Assembly (NCBI GenBank): GCA_016285335.1
Contig: JAEEQO010000106.1
Coordinates: 1-9,657 of the forward strand
DNA length: 9,657 bases
Reading direction: 5' to 3'
From: Victivallales bacterium
Lineage (GTDB): Bacteria; Verrucomicrobiota; Lentisphaeria; Victivallales; UBA1829
Shown piece after piece: positions 1 to 6,319 of the stretch. Position 1 is the first letter of the stretch, and each line of letters starts with the position of its first letter. Below the pieces are notes generated by a model that did no database searches, was not told the DNA's origin, and saw only the letters and a program-made list of their open reading frames with translations. The translations under genes and the position numbers were made by a program.

Positions 1-981
1 CGCGACCGCTACGGCCGCACCCCGATCTCCCTCGCGAAGAAACCCGGCGCGATGGCAGTCTCCATGGAGACTTCCGCCTACCCGAACCTCGACTACGAAT
101 TCGTGCGCGACCTGGGCCCCGGCGAGATCGTCCTCGTCGACGCCGAAAAAGCCGAACAGCTCAAGGAACCCGAGGAGACCATGCAGATCTGCTCGTTCCT
201 GTGGGTCTACTTCGGCTATCCGTCGTCCGACTACGAGGGCAGAAACACCGAGACCGTGCGCTACGAAAACGGCGCGCGCATCGCAGCCCGCGACAGCGTC
301 GAGGTCGATTCCGTGTGCGGCGTGCCCGATTCCGGCGTGGCGCACGCCATCGGCTACTCGAACAAGAAGGGCCGTCCGTATCTGCGGGCGCTGGTCAAAT
401 ACACGCCCACCTGGCTCCGCAGCTTCATGCCGCAGGTGCAGTCCCACCGCAACCTCATCGCGAAGATGAAGCTGCTGCCCGTGCAGGACCAGATCGAGGG
501 AAAACGCCTCCTCTTCTGCGACGACTCCATCGTCCGCGGCACGCAGTTCCGCGACGTCACGAAGCGTCTGCTCGACCGAGGCGCGAAGGAAGTGCATCTG
601 CGCTCCGCCTCCCCGCCGCTCGCATTCCCCTGCCTCTTCCTCAACTTCTCGCGGTCGCGTTCCGTGATGGACCTCGCCGCGCGCCGCATCATCGCCGAGC
701 TCGAAGGCGGCGAGCCCACGCCGGAAGTCCTGCGCGAATACATCACCGCGGGAACCCCGCGCTACGAGCGCATGGTGGAACAAATCCGGCAGAAACTCGG
801 TCTGACCACCCTGAAATACCAGACCATCGACCAGCTCGTCGAAGCCATCGGCCTGCCGAAGTGCAAGCTCTGCACGTTCTGCTTCGACGGCTGCGACCCG
901 ACCGGCTGCGCCAAATGGATCGGCTGCGCCTGCCCCTCGAACGAGCCTGCCGCCGAAACGAAAGAATCCGCCGGGAAGTGA
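1..981 (+). CDS. purF: Amidophosphoribosyltransferase (PurF), 3' part, 5' end outside window
   Basis: Catalyses the first committed step of purine synthesis, making phosphoribosylamine from PRPP and glutamine in the cytosol. The frame is open from base 1, so the N-terminal glutaminase part is partly missing; 326 residues remain. Seen: the PRPP-binding phosphoribosyltransferase loop CDDSIVRGT at 517-543, and the upstream 'CGVPDSGVA' typical of PurF. All four cysteines expected for the [4Fe-4S] cluster of Bacillus-type PurF seem present: in 'ICSFLWVYF' (codon 190-192), in 'SPPLAFPC' (631-633), and the C-x-x-C 'CTFC' (871-882). The stretch 'FLNFSRSRSVMDLAARR' is typical of the PurF subtype seen in Bacteroidota and relatives rather than the E. 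coli type. Three extra cysteines follow in the tail (GCDPTGC, IGCAC), which is slightly unusual. It ends 78 bases before the next gene, on the same strand. Identification is firm; the N-terminus cannot be judged. Confidence 0.93.
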   Translation, partial: RDRYGRTPISLAKKPGAMAVSMETSAYPNLDYEFVRDLGPGEIVLVDAEKAEQLKEPEETMQICSFLWVYFGYPSSDYEGRNTETVRYENGARIAARDSVEVDSVCGVPDSGVAHAIGYSNKKGRPYLRALVKYTPTWLRSFMPQVQSHRNLIAKMKLLPVQDQIEGKRLLFCDDSIVRGTQFRDVTKRLLDRGAKEVHLRSASPPLAFPCLFLNFSRSRSVMDLAARRIIAELEGGEPTPEVLREYITAGTPRYERMVEQIRQKLGLTTLKYQTIDQLVEAIGLPKCKLCTFCFDGCDPTGCAKWIGCACPSNEPAAETKESAGK

Positions 982-991
982 CTTTTCCGGC
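970..991 (+). terminator. Weak hairpin over the purF stop codon
   Basis: GCCGGGAAG (970-978) can pair with TTTTCCGGC (983-991), with two G-T wobbles and a TGAC loop that contains part of the stop codon. No T-run follows, so this is not a canonical intrinsic terminator. It may only slow polymerase or protect the 3' end. Confidence 0.25.
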
Positions 992-998
992 ATCATCC

Positions 999-1026
999 TT
1001 GCATGGAATTAAACTGAAAACATAAT
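999..1026 (+). promoter_or_regulatory. Candidate sigma70-type promoter for the MlaA-hydrolase gene
   Basis: TTGCAT (999-1004) and CATAAT (1021-1026) are separated by 16 bases. The -10 matches consensus at 5 of 6 positions; the -35 only at 3 of 6. Transcription would begin about 25 bases before the start codon, leaving a short leader with the ribosome binding site AAAGGAG at 1045-1051. Read-through from purF is the alternative. Confidence 0.35.
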
Positions 1027-1059
1027 CGATCCGCACGACATAAGAAAGGAGCCGCCGTC

Positions 1060-3186
1060 ATGAAACTGAAACACTGGAACCGAATCCTTGCCGCTTTCAT
1101 GCTCGGGGCGGCGCTGCTCCTGGGCGCCTGCCGGAGCTCCGAACCGGAGGAAGCGCCCGCGACGGAAGAGACCGCGATTGCGGAACCCGCGGCGGAAGGC
1201 GATAGCGCCGAAGTCCTCGCGGAGGGGCTCGGCCCGTGGACGACCTCGCGTCTGGTCGGCGAACTCTCCGGCCACGATCCGCTGGAAGGCTTCAACCGGA
1301 GCATGTTCGAGGTTGACACCGTGATCATGGACTACATCGCGCGTCCGCTTGGCTGGATCTGGGCGAGCATCCTGCCCGCGCCGGTCATCGACTGCATCGA
1401 AAACGCCTGCCACAACCTCGCGTTTCCCGGCCGCCTGATCTCCTCGCTCGGCAGCGCCGAGTGGGAGTGCGCGGGCGTCGAAACGGGGCGTTTCCTGCTG
1501 AACTCCACCGTCGGCATCGCGGGCCTGTTCGACCCCGCCAAACACTGGTTCCACCTCTACAAGACCGACGCCGACTTCGGGCGCATGTTCGCCACGTGGG
1601 GCATCGACCCGGGCTGCCGCCTCATCATCCCCGGCAGCAAACACATCAACGTCCGCGACGACGTCGGCAGCATCTTCGACTACATCTTCGACATCCGCAC
1701 CTACCTGCCCTATTCCAGCTGGGCGTACATCAACAACGTCGTGTCCATGCACCCGCGGTTCGTGAACGCGATCAAGGGCGCGGCCGACCCGTACCGCACC
1801 TACGTGACGCTGGCGCTGCTGAACCGCGAACTCCAGCTCGAAAAATGGTACTACGACTACGCCAAGGACGTCCATTACGACCGCCTGCCGGCGCTCCCCG
1901 CCGAACTCGAATCCACGATGCCGGACGATCTGCTCGGCCGCCGCAAGGTGCTCGAAGGCTACCATTCGCTCGGCCCCGTGGCGGACACGCTCCGCGCCAT
2001 CTACTACATGCCGCAGAAGGACCGCGATTTCTGGTACGCCCGCCTCTCCATCTTCAACTCCGACTTCGAGGACAAGATGCACAACCGCAAGGTCACGGTC
2101 AGCGACGATCCCGACCGCCCGCGTTTCAAATACGGCTTCTTCGACGCTCCGAAGCCCGAAAACAAGGACGAAGTCCGTCCTGAAAAGCTCGCCATCATCA
2201 TTCCCGGCATCGGCGGCATCTACAACAGCCAGACCGCGCTCGCCACCGCCGAGGAGTTCTACAACGCCGGTTACGCCGTCGTGGTCGTGGACAGCGGGTT
2301 CAACTGGCGCTTCATGGTCGAGACAGACGGGACGTTCCCCGGCTACACTCCGCACGACGCCGCCCGCATGCGCGACGCGCTCGGCAAGATCCTCGCCGAC
2401 CTCCGCGAAGACGAAAAGATCAAGGATCCGCGCATCGTGCTGACCGGCTGGTCCATGGGCGCGCTGGAGCTCTGCCACATCGCCGCGCTGGAAGAACAGG
2501 AAAACACGCTCAACATCAGCCGTTATCTGCCGCTCAACCCGCCCGCCGACCTGCTCGTCGCGATCGAACAGGCGGACCATTTCACCTCCATGTCGAAAGA
2601 CTGGACGTTCGAGGAAGCGCTGGAGAAGATCGTCAACGGCGCCGGACAGCAGTACGTACTGACCGACCGCGTCGTGCCGCCGCTCGACCCCAATGAGCCC
2701 GAGACGTTCTCGCGGCCGCCGCTCGTTTCCGACGACACCGCCGGGTTCTTCATCGCCTACTCCCTCCAGGGCTGCATCGACGAGCTTCTGGAGAAGGCCG
2801 CGCGCGAAAGCGAAGAGCCTCTCCCCGGCATCAGCGCCCCCTGCACCATGTTCAACCGCGAAGACTTCTACCGCGAGATCGCCGGCATCGGCTTCCACGA
2901 GTACATCACCCGGTTCCTGTTCCCGCAGCACGGCAAGTCCGAGGATGAACTCGACAAGCTCGCCGCCGAGTCCGGGCTCCGCGCCGTCGCGAAGACCCTC
3001 CGCGAGAACAAGGCCGTCCGCATGATCCATTCCTGGGACGACATCCTCATCAACGACGCCGACCGCAAGTTCCTCGACGAGACGCTCGGCGACCGCATCA
3101 CGTGGTTCTCCAACGGCGGCCACTGCGGCGCGTTCTACACCAAGTCCTTCCGCGAAGAGCTCCTCCTCCGCGCCGAAGAAGAGTGA
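1060..3186 (+). CDS. MlaA/VacJ lipoprotein fused to an alpha/beta-hydrolase
   Basis: A 708-residue two-domain lipoprotein. Residues 1-24 are a lipoprotein signal with lipobox L-G-A-C (Cys24), followed by an acidic, Pro/Ala-rich linker to about 70. Residues 73 to about 262 match MlaA: 'DPLEGFNRSMF' (73-83), 'RFLLNSTVGIAGLFD' (144-158), 'DFGRMFATWGI' (172-182) and 'RDDVGS' (199-204). MlaA is an outer-membrane lipoprotein that removes mislocalised phospholipids from the outer leaflet. Residues ~376-700 form a complete alpha/beta-hydrolase: 'IIIPGIGG' (379-386), nucleophile elbow GWSMG with Ser465, a likely acid at Asp660 or Asp661 in 'HSWDDIL', and His688 in 'NGGHCG'. This order resembles the YheT-like esterase group. 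Start is fixed by AAAGGAG eight bases upstream. The family usually has MlaA alone (about 250 residues), so the fusion is the striking point. A phospholipase, lysophospholipase or esterase role for the second half is inference; its substrate cannot be read from sequence. Confidence 0.85.
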   Translation: MKLKHWNRILAAFMLGAALLLGACRSSEPEEAPATEETAIAEPAAEGDSAEVLAEGLGPWTTSRLVGELSGHDPLEGFNRSMFEVDTVIMDYIARPLGWIWASILPAPVIDCIENACHNLAFPGRLISSLGSAEWECAGVETGRFLLNSTVGIAGLFDPAKHWFHLYKTDADFGRMFATWGIDPGCRLIIPGSKHINVRDDVGSIFDYIFDIRTYLPYSSWAYINNVVSMHPRFVNAIKGAADPYRTYVTLALLNRELQLEKWYYDYAKDVHYDRLPALPAELESTMPDDLLGRRKVLEGYHSLGPVADTLRAIYYMPQKDRDFWYARLSIFNSDFEDKMHNRKVTVSDDPDRPRFKYGFFDAPKPENKDEVRPEKLAIIIPGIGGIYNSQTALATAEEFYNAGYAVVVVDSGFNWRFMVETDGTFPGYTPHDAARMRDALGKILADLREDEKIKDPRIVLTGWSMGALELCHIAALEEQENTLNISRYLPLNPPADLLVAIEQADHFTSMSKDWTFEEALEKIVNGAGQQYVLTDRVVPPLDPNEPETFSRPPLVSDDTAGFFIAYSLQGCIDELLEKAARESEEPLPGISAPCTMFNREDFYREIAGIGFHEYITRFLFPQHGKSEDELDKLAAESGLRAVAKTLRENKAVRMIHSWDDILINDADRKFLDETLGDRITWFSNGGHCGAFYTKSFREELLLRAEEE

Positions 3187-3211
3187 GGTCATCGCCTGCA
3201 CGACACCCGGA

Positions 3212-3297
3212 ATTTGGAACACGCGCGTTCCAAATCTCGTGGCAATGTTGCACACGCGTGTGCAAAATCTTACTTGGCCCCGGCTGGAGTTTGGAAC
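3212..3297. repeat. Palindromic REP-like element: two related perfect palindromes plus a half-site
   Basis: First palindrome, 3212-3235: ATTTGGAAC, spacer ACGCGC, GTTCCAAAT. Second, 3248-3265: TTGCACACG CGTGTGCAA, perfect over 18 bases. Both share a TTG..AC arm and an ACGCG core, and each is followed by the same short tail (CAAATCT at 3231-3237; CAAAATCT at 3263-3270). A lone arm TTTGGAAC recurs at 3290-3297. The layout is therefore two and a partial third unit of about 35-42 bases. It could be a mobile REP/BIME-type extragenic repeat, an operator array for the operon starting at 3334, or RNA hairpins ending the MlaA-hydrolase transcript. There is no T-run after either stem. Confidence 0.7.
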
Positions 3298-3333
3298 ATA
3301 GAAGGAATGCCCTTGCTTTCATAAGGAGGATAA

Positions 3334-3456
3334 ATGACCATGGACAAGAAACAGAACATGCAAAACGCCGTTTCCCTGAATCTGCTGAAGGATCTCCGGC
3401 GGGAGATTGAAGCGCAGAAGGAGATATTCCTGCTTCAGCAGAAGGAGGGAGACTGA
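3334..3456 (+). CDS. Small 40-residue protein or leader peptide, first ORF of the anchored-protein operon
   Basis: A short ORF with one of the strongest ribosome binding sites in the window, AAGGAGG at 3323-3329. ATG 3334 lies 4 bases beyond it and a second in-frame ATG (3340) lies 10 beyond, so the true start may be the second. The product begins MTMDKKQNMQ and is hydrophilic, rich in Gln, Lys and Glu; from about residue 14 to 38 it could form an amphipathic helix (Leu15, Leu17, Leu18, Leu21, Ile25, Ile31, Leu33, Leu34). There is no signal or membrane segment. The stop is two bases before the next gene's ATG, and that gene's own ribosome binding site lies inside this ORF, which suggests translational coupling. 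I do not recognise it; it could be a real small protein or a regulatory leader. Confidence 0.6.
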   Translation: MTMDKKQNMQNAVSLNLLKDLRREIEAQKEIFLLQQKEGD

Positions 3457-3458
3457 TA

Positions 3459-4106
3459 ATGGATTGGAAAAGTCAGTTCAAGGTTCACGACCTCAGTTTC
3501 CGGGATACCTGCATCATCCTTCTGGTGATCGCGTTCAATTTATTTATATTGATTCAGATTAGCTTCTGGCGGGAAAACCCGGAGGCGGTATCCACGGCTT
3601 ACCGCGCCAACTGCGCGGCCAATCAGAGACAAATTTATAAGCTCATGGGCGAAGTCTCCGGCGAAGAAGGATTCGAACTGCCGCCCGAGTGGACCGTCGC
3701 CGATTTGATTCAGGAGGCGGCAGGGAAAGATTTCCAAACGCACCAGCCTCGCCCGGTGGAATCCGTCGCCGAACTGGGACGCCGCCTGGAAAAAGACTAT
3801 CTCTGCCGGAGTGTTCATTACGGGCGCAAGTTTCCCTATCTTCGCCGCGAGCGCAAGGAAGTCATCCAGCCGTATCTGGTGTTTCCGGTGCCCGCCTCGG
3901 CCGTGCTCGACGGATCGCTTCAGCCGCCCGTGCCGATCCTCATGTGTCCGCCCGGCGCGCACGGCGGCAAACGCGGTGCGATGGTCCTCTACTCCGACGG
4001 ATCCTCAAAATGTCTGACCAGGGAAGATGCCGAAAAACTCGTCGCCGAACAGTCCCCCGTCCCGCTCAAAATACCTAAAACCGGGCAGGAGGAACAGGAG
4101 CCATGA
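3459..4106 (+). CDS. Membrane-anchored protein of unknown function, paralog 1 of 3 (H...DG C-terminus)
   Basis: 215 residues with one membrane segment (about 17-37) after a short basic N-terminus, so most of the protein is predicted on the periplasmic side. Shared with the next two genes, in order: 'TVADL' (79-83), 'PYLVF' (138-142) followed by 'PAS', 'VPILMCPPGAH' (158-168), 'VLYSDGS' (176-182), and 'REDAEKLVAEQSPVP' (188-202). The spacing His168-x11-Asp180-Gly181 resembles the H-X9-DG domain (TIGR04294 type) at the end of many planctomycete and Lentisphaerota pseudopilins, but the prepilin cleavage and GFTLIE-type start is absent. It has AAGGAGG ten bases upstream (3442-3448), lies two bases after the 40-codon ORF, and its TGA overlaps the next ATG. 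Function unknown. Confidence 0.8.
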   Translation: MDWKSQFKVHDLSFRDTCIILLVIAFNLFILIQISFWRENPEAVSTAYRANCAANQRQIYKLMGEVSGEEGFELPPEWTVADLIQEAAGKDFQTHQPRPVESVAELGRRLEKDYLCRSVHYGRKFPYLRRERKEVIQPYLVFPVPASAVLDGSLQPPVPILMCPPGAHGGKRGAMVLYSDGSSKCLTREDAEKLVAEQSPVPLKIPKTGQEEQEP

Positions 4107-4861
4107 AGCCGGAAAAGAACGAAGCGCCCGCCGGGAAGGAACCGGAGAATCCGTGGGCGTTCCTGGAATCCCCGCCGAAGGAAGAGCCGGAACGGAAAGA
4201 CGTCCTGCGCCTGAAGGATGTTTCCAAATCCTGGCTGGCAAGGTACATCCTGAAGAAGGGGTGTCTCACTCTCCTGATCCTCTTTGCCGCGTGGGTCGCG
4301 TGCGACATGTTCTTCACTTCCTCCAGGTATCGTTACGACGCCAAAAGGATCCTGACGAACGCAATGCTCTGCTCGTTTCAGCTCAGGCAAATCGACATAG
4401 CTCTGAACGATCTGGCATATCCCGACACAATGCAGGAATCCCTGCGCGACAAAGTCGAGACGGTGGAGATCACGCCGGACATGACGGTCGCCGATCTGCT
4501 CCGGGAAACTTTGCGGCAGGAACTCCTGGACGAGAGTGGGCTCCGCTGCCCGCAGTCCAAAGAGCCGTATCTGGTGTTTTCCGAGCCGGCGTCCGTGCTG
4601 CTGCAGGAACCCGAACCGCACAAACGGATCCCGATCATCATGGACCCGCCGGACGCCCATAACGAAGGCAAATGGACCATGTTTATATGCCGGCTGTTTT
4701 TCAGCCGCAGCGCGGAATACGCGTTCACTGCCCGTGTGCTGTATGCGGACGGCGGCATCATGATACTCCGCCGGGAGGAAGCCGAAAAACTCGTCGCGGA
4801 GCGGTCGCCCGTGCCGTTCAGCTTCGATCCTGAACCCGAAACAAAGGAGGAAGCAGAATGA
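4103..4861 (+). CDS. Membrane-anchored protein of unknown function, paralog 2 of 3
   Basis: 252 residues, the longest of the three paralogs. It carries an extra hydrophilic Pro/Glu/Lys-rich N-terminus of about 45 residues, predicted cytoplasmic, before its single membrane segment (about 54-71). Shared blocks: 'TVADLL' (128-133), 'PYLVFSEPASVLL' (155-167), 'IPIIMDPPDAH' (176-186), 'VLYADGG' (212-218), 'REEAEKLVAERSPVP' (224-238). Unlike paralog 1, there are 29 residues between the conserved His186 and Asp216-Gly217, containing a hydrophobic stretch (MFICRLFF, 193-200). 'LRCP' (147-150) before 'PYLVF' recalls the Cys-Pro often seen at the same place in pseudopilin-like H-X9-DG proteins. Starts in an ATGA overlap with paralog 1, with AGGAGG at 4087-4092, and ends in the same kind of overlap with paralog 3. 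Function unknown. Confidence 0.8.
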   Translation: MKPEKNEAPAGKEPENPWAFLESPPKEEPERKDVLRLKDVSKSWLARYILKKGCLTLLILFAAWVACDMFFTSSRYRYDAKRILTNAMLCSFQLRQIDIALNDLAYPDTMQESLRDKVETVEITPDMTVADLLRETLRQELLDESGLRCPQSKEPYLVFSEPASVLLQEPEPHKRIPIIMDPPDAHNEGKWTMFICRLFFSRSAEYAFTARVLYADGGIMILRREEAEKLVAERSPVPFSFDPEPETKEEAE

Positions 4862-5484
4862 AAAAAACGATCATCGGCCTGGTCTGCCTTGTCGTGATCT
4901 TTTTCGGCATCGACATGGGCATGAACCTCGACCACAAAGCGTTTCTGGTCAGGGCGTACACAGGTGACTGTATCGTCGGCCTGAACCGCCTCGGCGAATT
5001 CATGTATGACCTCGTGAACCACCCGGACGAGGCGGAACCGGCCTTCGAGTTGCGGCCAGAGCAAAGCGTGTCCGATCTGATCGGGGAGATCGTGAGCCGG
5101 GGAACCTTGCCGCCGGAAGATGTCTGCTGCAAGTACGGGGACGGCCAGCCGTATCTGGTGTTTTCCGAGCCGGCGTCCGTGTTTCTGGAGGACAATGAGG
5201 CTCCGCGTGTCCCGGTCCTCATGGACCGCCCGGACTCCCACCGGGAAAGCGCGTTTCTCATGTCGATGTTCTGTCTGTACCACTGGCACTGGAACAAAGG
5301 GAAACTCGCGGATACGTCGCGGGTATTATATTCGGACGGAAGTATCGGGACGCTCAGCCGGGAGGACGCGGAAAAACTCATCGCCGAAAAGTCGCCGGTC
5401 CCCATTTCGCTGCCTGCGGAATATCAGGCCGAACTCCGGGCCGTCCACGAGAAAGCGCTCAACCGCAAGAATGGCGAGGAATAG
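4858..5484 (+). CDS. Membrane-anchored protein of unknown function, paralog 3 of 3
   Basis: 208 residues. The N-terminus is short: MKKTIIGLVCLVVIFFGID is basic then hydrophobic (membrane segment about 4-20), so it could also be read as an uncleaved signal. Shared blocks: 'SVSDLIGEI' (70-78), 'PYLVFSEPASVFL' (98-110), 'VPVLMDRPDSH' (118-128), 'VLYSDGS' (156-162), 'REDAEKLIAEKSPVP' (168-182). There are 31 residues between His128 and Asp160-Gly161, including an aromatic and His-rich patch (CLYHWHW, 139-145) absent in paralog 1. 'CC' at 90-91 sits where paralog 2 has Cys-Pro. The start is set by AAAGGAGG (4843-4850), seven bases upstream, and overlaps the previous stop as ATGA. It is the last gene of the operon; a hairpin follows at 5498. 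Function unknown. Confidence 0.8.
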   Translation: MKKTIIGLVCLVVIFFGIDMGMNLDHKAFLVRAYTGDCIVGLNRLGEFMYDLVNHPDEAEPAFELRPEQSVSDLIGEIVSRGTLPPEDVCCKYGDGQPYLVFSEPASVFLEDNEAPRVPVLMDRPDSHRESAFLMSMFCLYHWHWNKGKLADTSRVLYSDGSIGTLSREDAEKLIAEKSPVPISLPAEYQAELRAVHEKALNRKNGEE

Positions 5485-5497
5485 AACGGGATAAGGA

Positions 5498-5517
5498 AAA
5501 AAGCGTCAGCGCTTTTT
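5498..5517. terminator. Possible bidirectional terminator between convergent genes
   Basis: AAAAAGCG (5498-5505) and CGCTTTTT (5510-5517) form an 8-base stem with loop TCAG. Each arm provides a T-tract for one direction: T5 on the plus strand, T6 on the minus strand counting 5497-5502. Only three G-C pairs hold the stem, so it is weak. It lies 13 bases after the plus-strand operon and overlaps the last codons and stop of the minus-strand gene. Confidence 0.45.
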
Positions 5518-6177
5518 CGCGTTGGTCGCGGTCTGGTCCTGTTCGGTCAGGGAGTTGTCGACCGCGCGGACGGTGCAGCCGGAATCGTCCCAGACGAAAT
5601 ACACGTAGTTGCTGTCGACGGTGAAACTCTTGCGCGAGTTCGTCTTGATCGTGGTGTTTGCGGCGACTTCGGCATCCATCACGACGGTGAATGTGACGGG
5701 AACGTCCGCGTCCGCGCCGGATTCGGTCTTGGTCGACACGGAGTCAAACATGGTGAGGATGGTATAGCGGCCGTCCGTGACGATGTTCGTGATGGTGCCG
5801 GAGAACGAGAAATTCGTGTTGGAGGGGATCGCCTTTTCGCGGATGCAGTCGGCGAGCTTGCTGTTCGCTTTCCAGCGGCGCGTCGAGGAGGATTTCGTGC
5901 GCGGGGAGGTCGTGCCGAACGGGGAAGCCTTGGTCGCGGTCCTGCCTGCGGCGGGCGAGGCGGAAGTATTCTTTCCGGCGGAATCGGACGAAGTGGCGAT
6001 GTCGAAGATGCCTCTCCCGCCCGAAGGTTTCGCGGAGGACGATCTGCCGGAACCGGAGGAAGTCATCAGGCCGCCTCGGGTATTTGAATTGGAGCCCTGC
6101 CCGGTCCGGGTCTGGGCAACAAGGGCGCAGCATGCCAACAGGCAGAAGAATGCGGTAAGAGCAATGCGAATCCTCAT
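5506..6177 (-). CDS. Secreted Ser/Thr/Gly-rich protein of unknown function
   Basis: 223 residues from the preferred ATG at 6177, which has AAAGGA eight bases upstream; a farther in-frame ATG at 6207 adds ten residues but has no ribosome binding site. Residues 1 to about 22 are a signal peptide (MRIRIALTAFFCLLACCALVA). 'LLAC' is a poor lipobox match, so export by signal peptidase I is more likely than lipidation. About 23-105 is low-complexity, rich in Ser, Thr, Gly, Ala and Arg, with no evident fold. About 118-208 is predicted beta-rich: 'FSFSGTITNIVTDGRYTIL' then 'VTFTVVMDAEVA' and 'YVYFVWDDSGCTVRAV', perhaps one small beta domain with a lone Cys111 and Cys201. The tail is basic (AKKR). It is convergent with the anchored-protein operon. 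I do not recognise the family; periplasmic or surface location is inferred from the signal only. Confidence 0.7.
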   Translation of the reverse strand: MRIRIALTAFFCLLACCALVAQTRTGQGSNSNTRGGLMTSSGSGRSSSAKPSGGRGIFDIATSSDSAGKNTSASPAAGRTATKASPFGTTSPRTKSSSTRRWKANSKLADCIREKAIPSNTNFSFSGTITNIVTDGRYTILTMFDSVSTKTESGADADVPVTFTVVMDAEVAANTTIKTNSRKSFTVDSNYVYFVWDDSGCTVRAVDNSLTEQDQTATNAKKR

Positions 6178-6230
6178 GTGTCCGTTCCTTTCCGGTTGAG
6201 TTGACATGGATGCGCGGACGTTTGTTTCCG

Positions 6231-6236
6231 ATTATA
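6231..6236 (-). promoter_or_regulatory. Candidate -10 element for the secreted-protein gene
   Basis: The minus strand reads TATAAT here, a perfect -10 hexamer, about 54 bases before the preferred start codon at 6177. No convincing -35 is seen at 16-18 bases upstream (the best, TTTCCG or TTCCGC, is poor), so this rests on the -10 alone. Confidence 0.35.
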
Positions 6237-6284
6237 AAAATATCATGCAGGACGCGGAAAAGCAAGCGGAAAACGGGAAAAAAC

Positions 6285-6312
6285 TTGAAATCCGGGAAAA
6301 AACGTGTAGATT
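6285..6312 (+). promoter_or_regulatory. Candidate promoter for the Na+/Ca2+ exchanger gene
   Basis: TTGAAA (6285-6290) and TAGATT (6307-6312) are spaced by 16 bases. The -35 matches consensus at 5 of 6 positions, the -10 at 4 of 6. Transcription would start near 6320, giving a leader of about 107 bases that contains the hairpins described separately. Confidence 0.35.
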
Positions 6313-6319
6313 AAGTGGT

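Noticed and set aside
1009..3255. A 748-codon open frame on the minus strand covering the whole MlaA-hydrolase gene
   Set aside because: Open only because of GC-biased third codon positions in the plus-strand gene; its translation is low-complexity Val/Ala/Gly/Glu/Arg with no motif, while the plus strand has a lipobox, MlaA motifs and a catalytic triad.
4378..5289. A 303-codon minus-strand open frame over paralogs 2 and 3
   Set aside because: Antisense shadow; the plus-strand frames have strong ribosome binding sites, ATGA overlaps and conserved blocks between copies.
6178..6207. Upstream ATG at 6207 as start of the secreted protein
   Set aside because: No ribosome binding site in front of it, and it would put ten polar residues before an otherwise ideal signal peptide starting at the ATG at 6177.
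6201..6238. TTGACA (6201-6206) with TATAAA (6233-6238) as a plus-strand promoter
   Set aside because: The spacer is 26 bases, far too long for a sigma70-type promoter.
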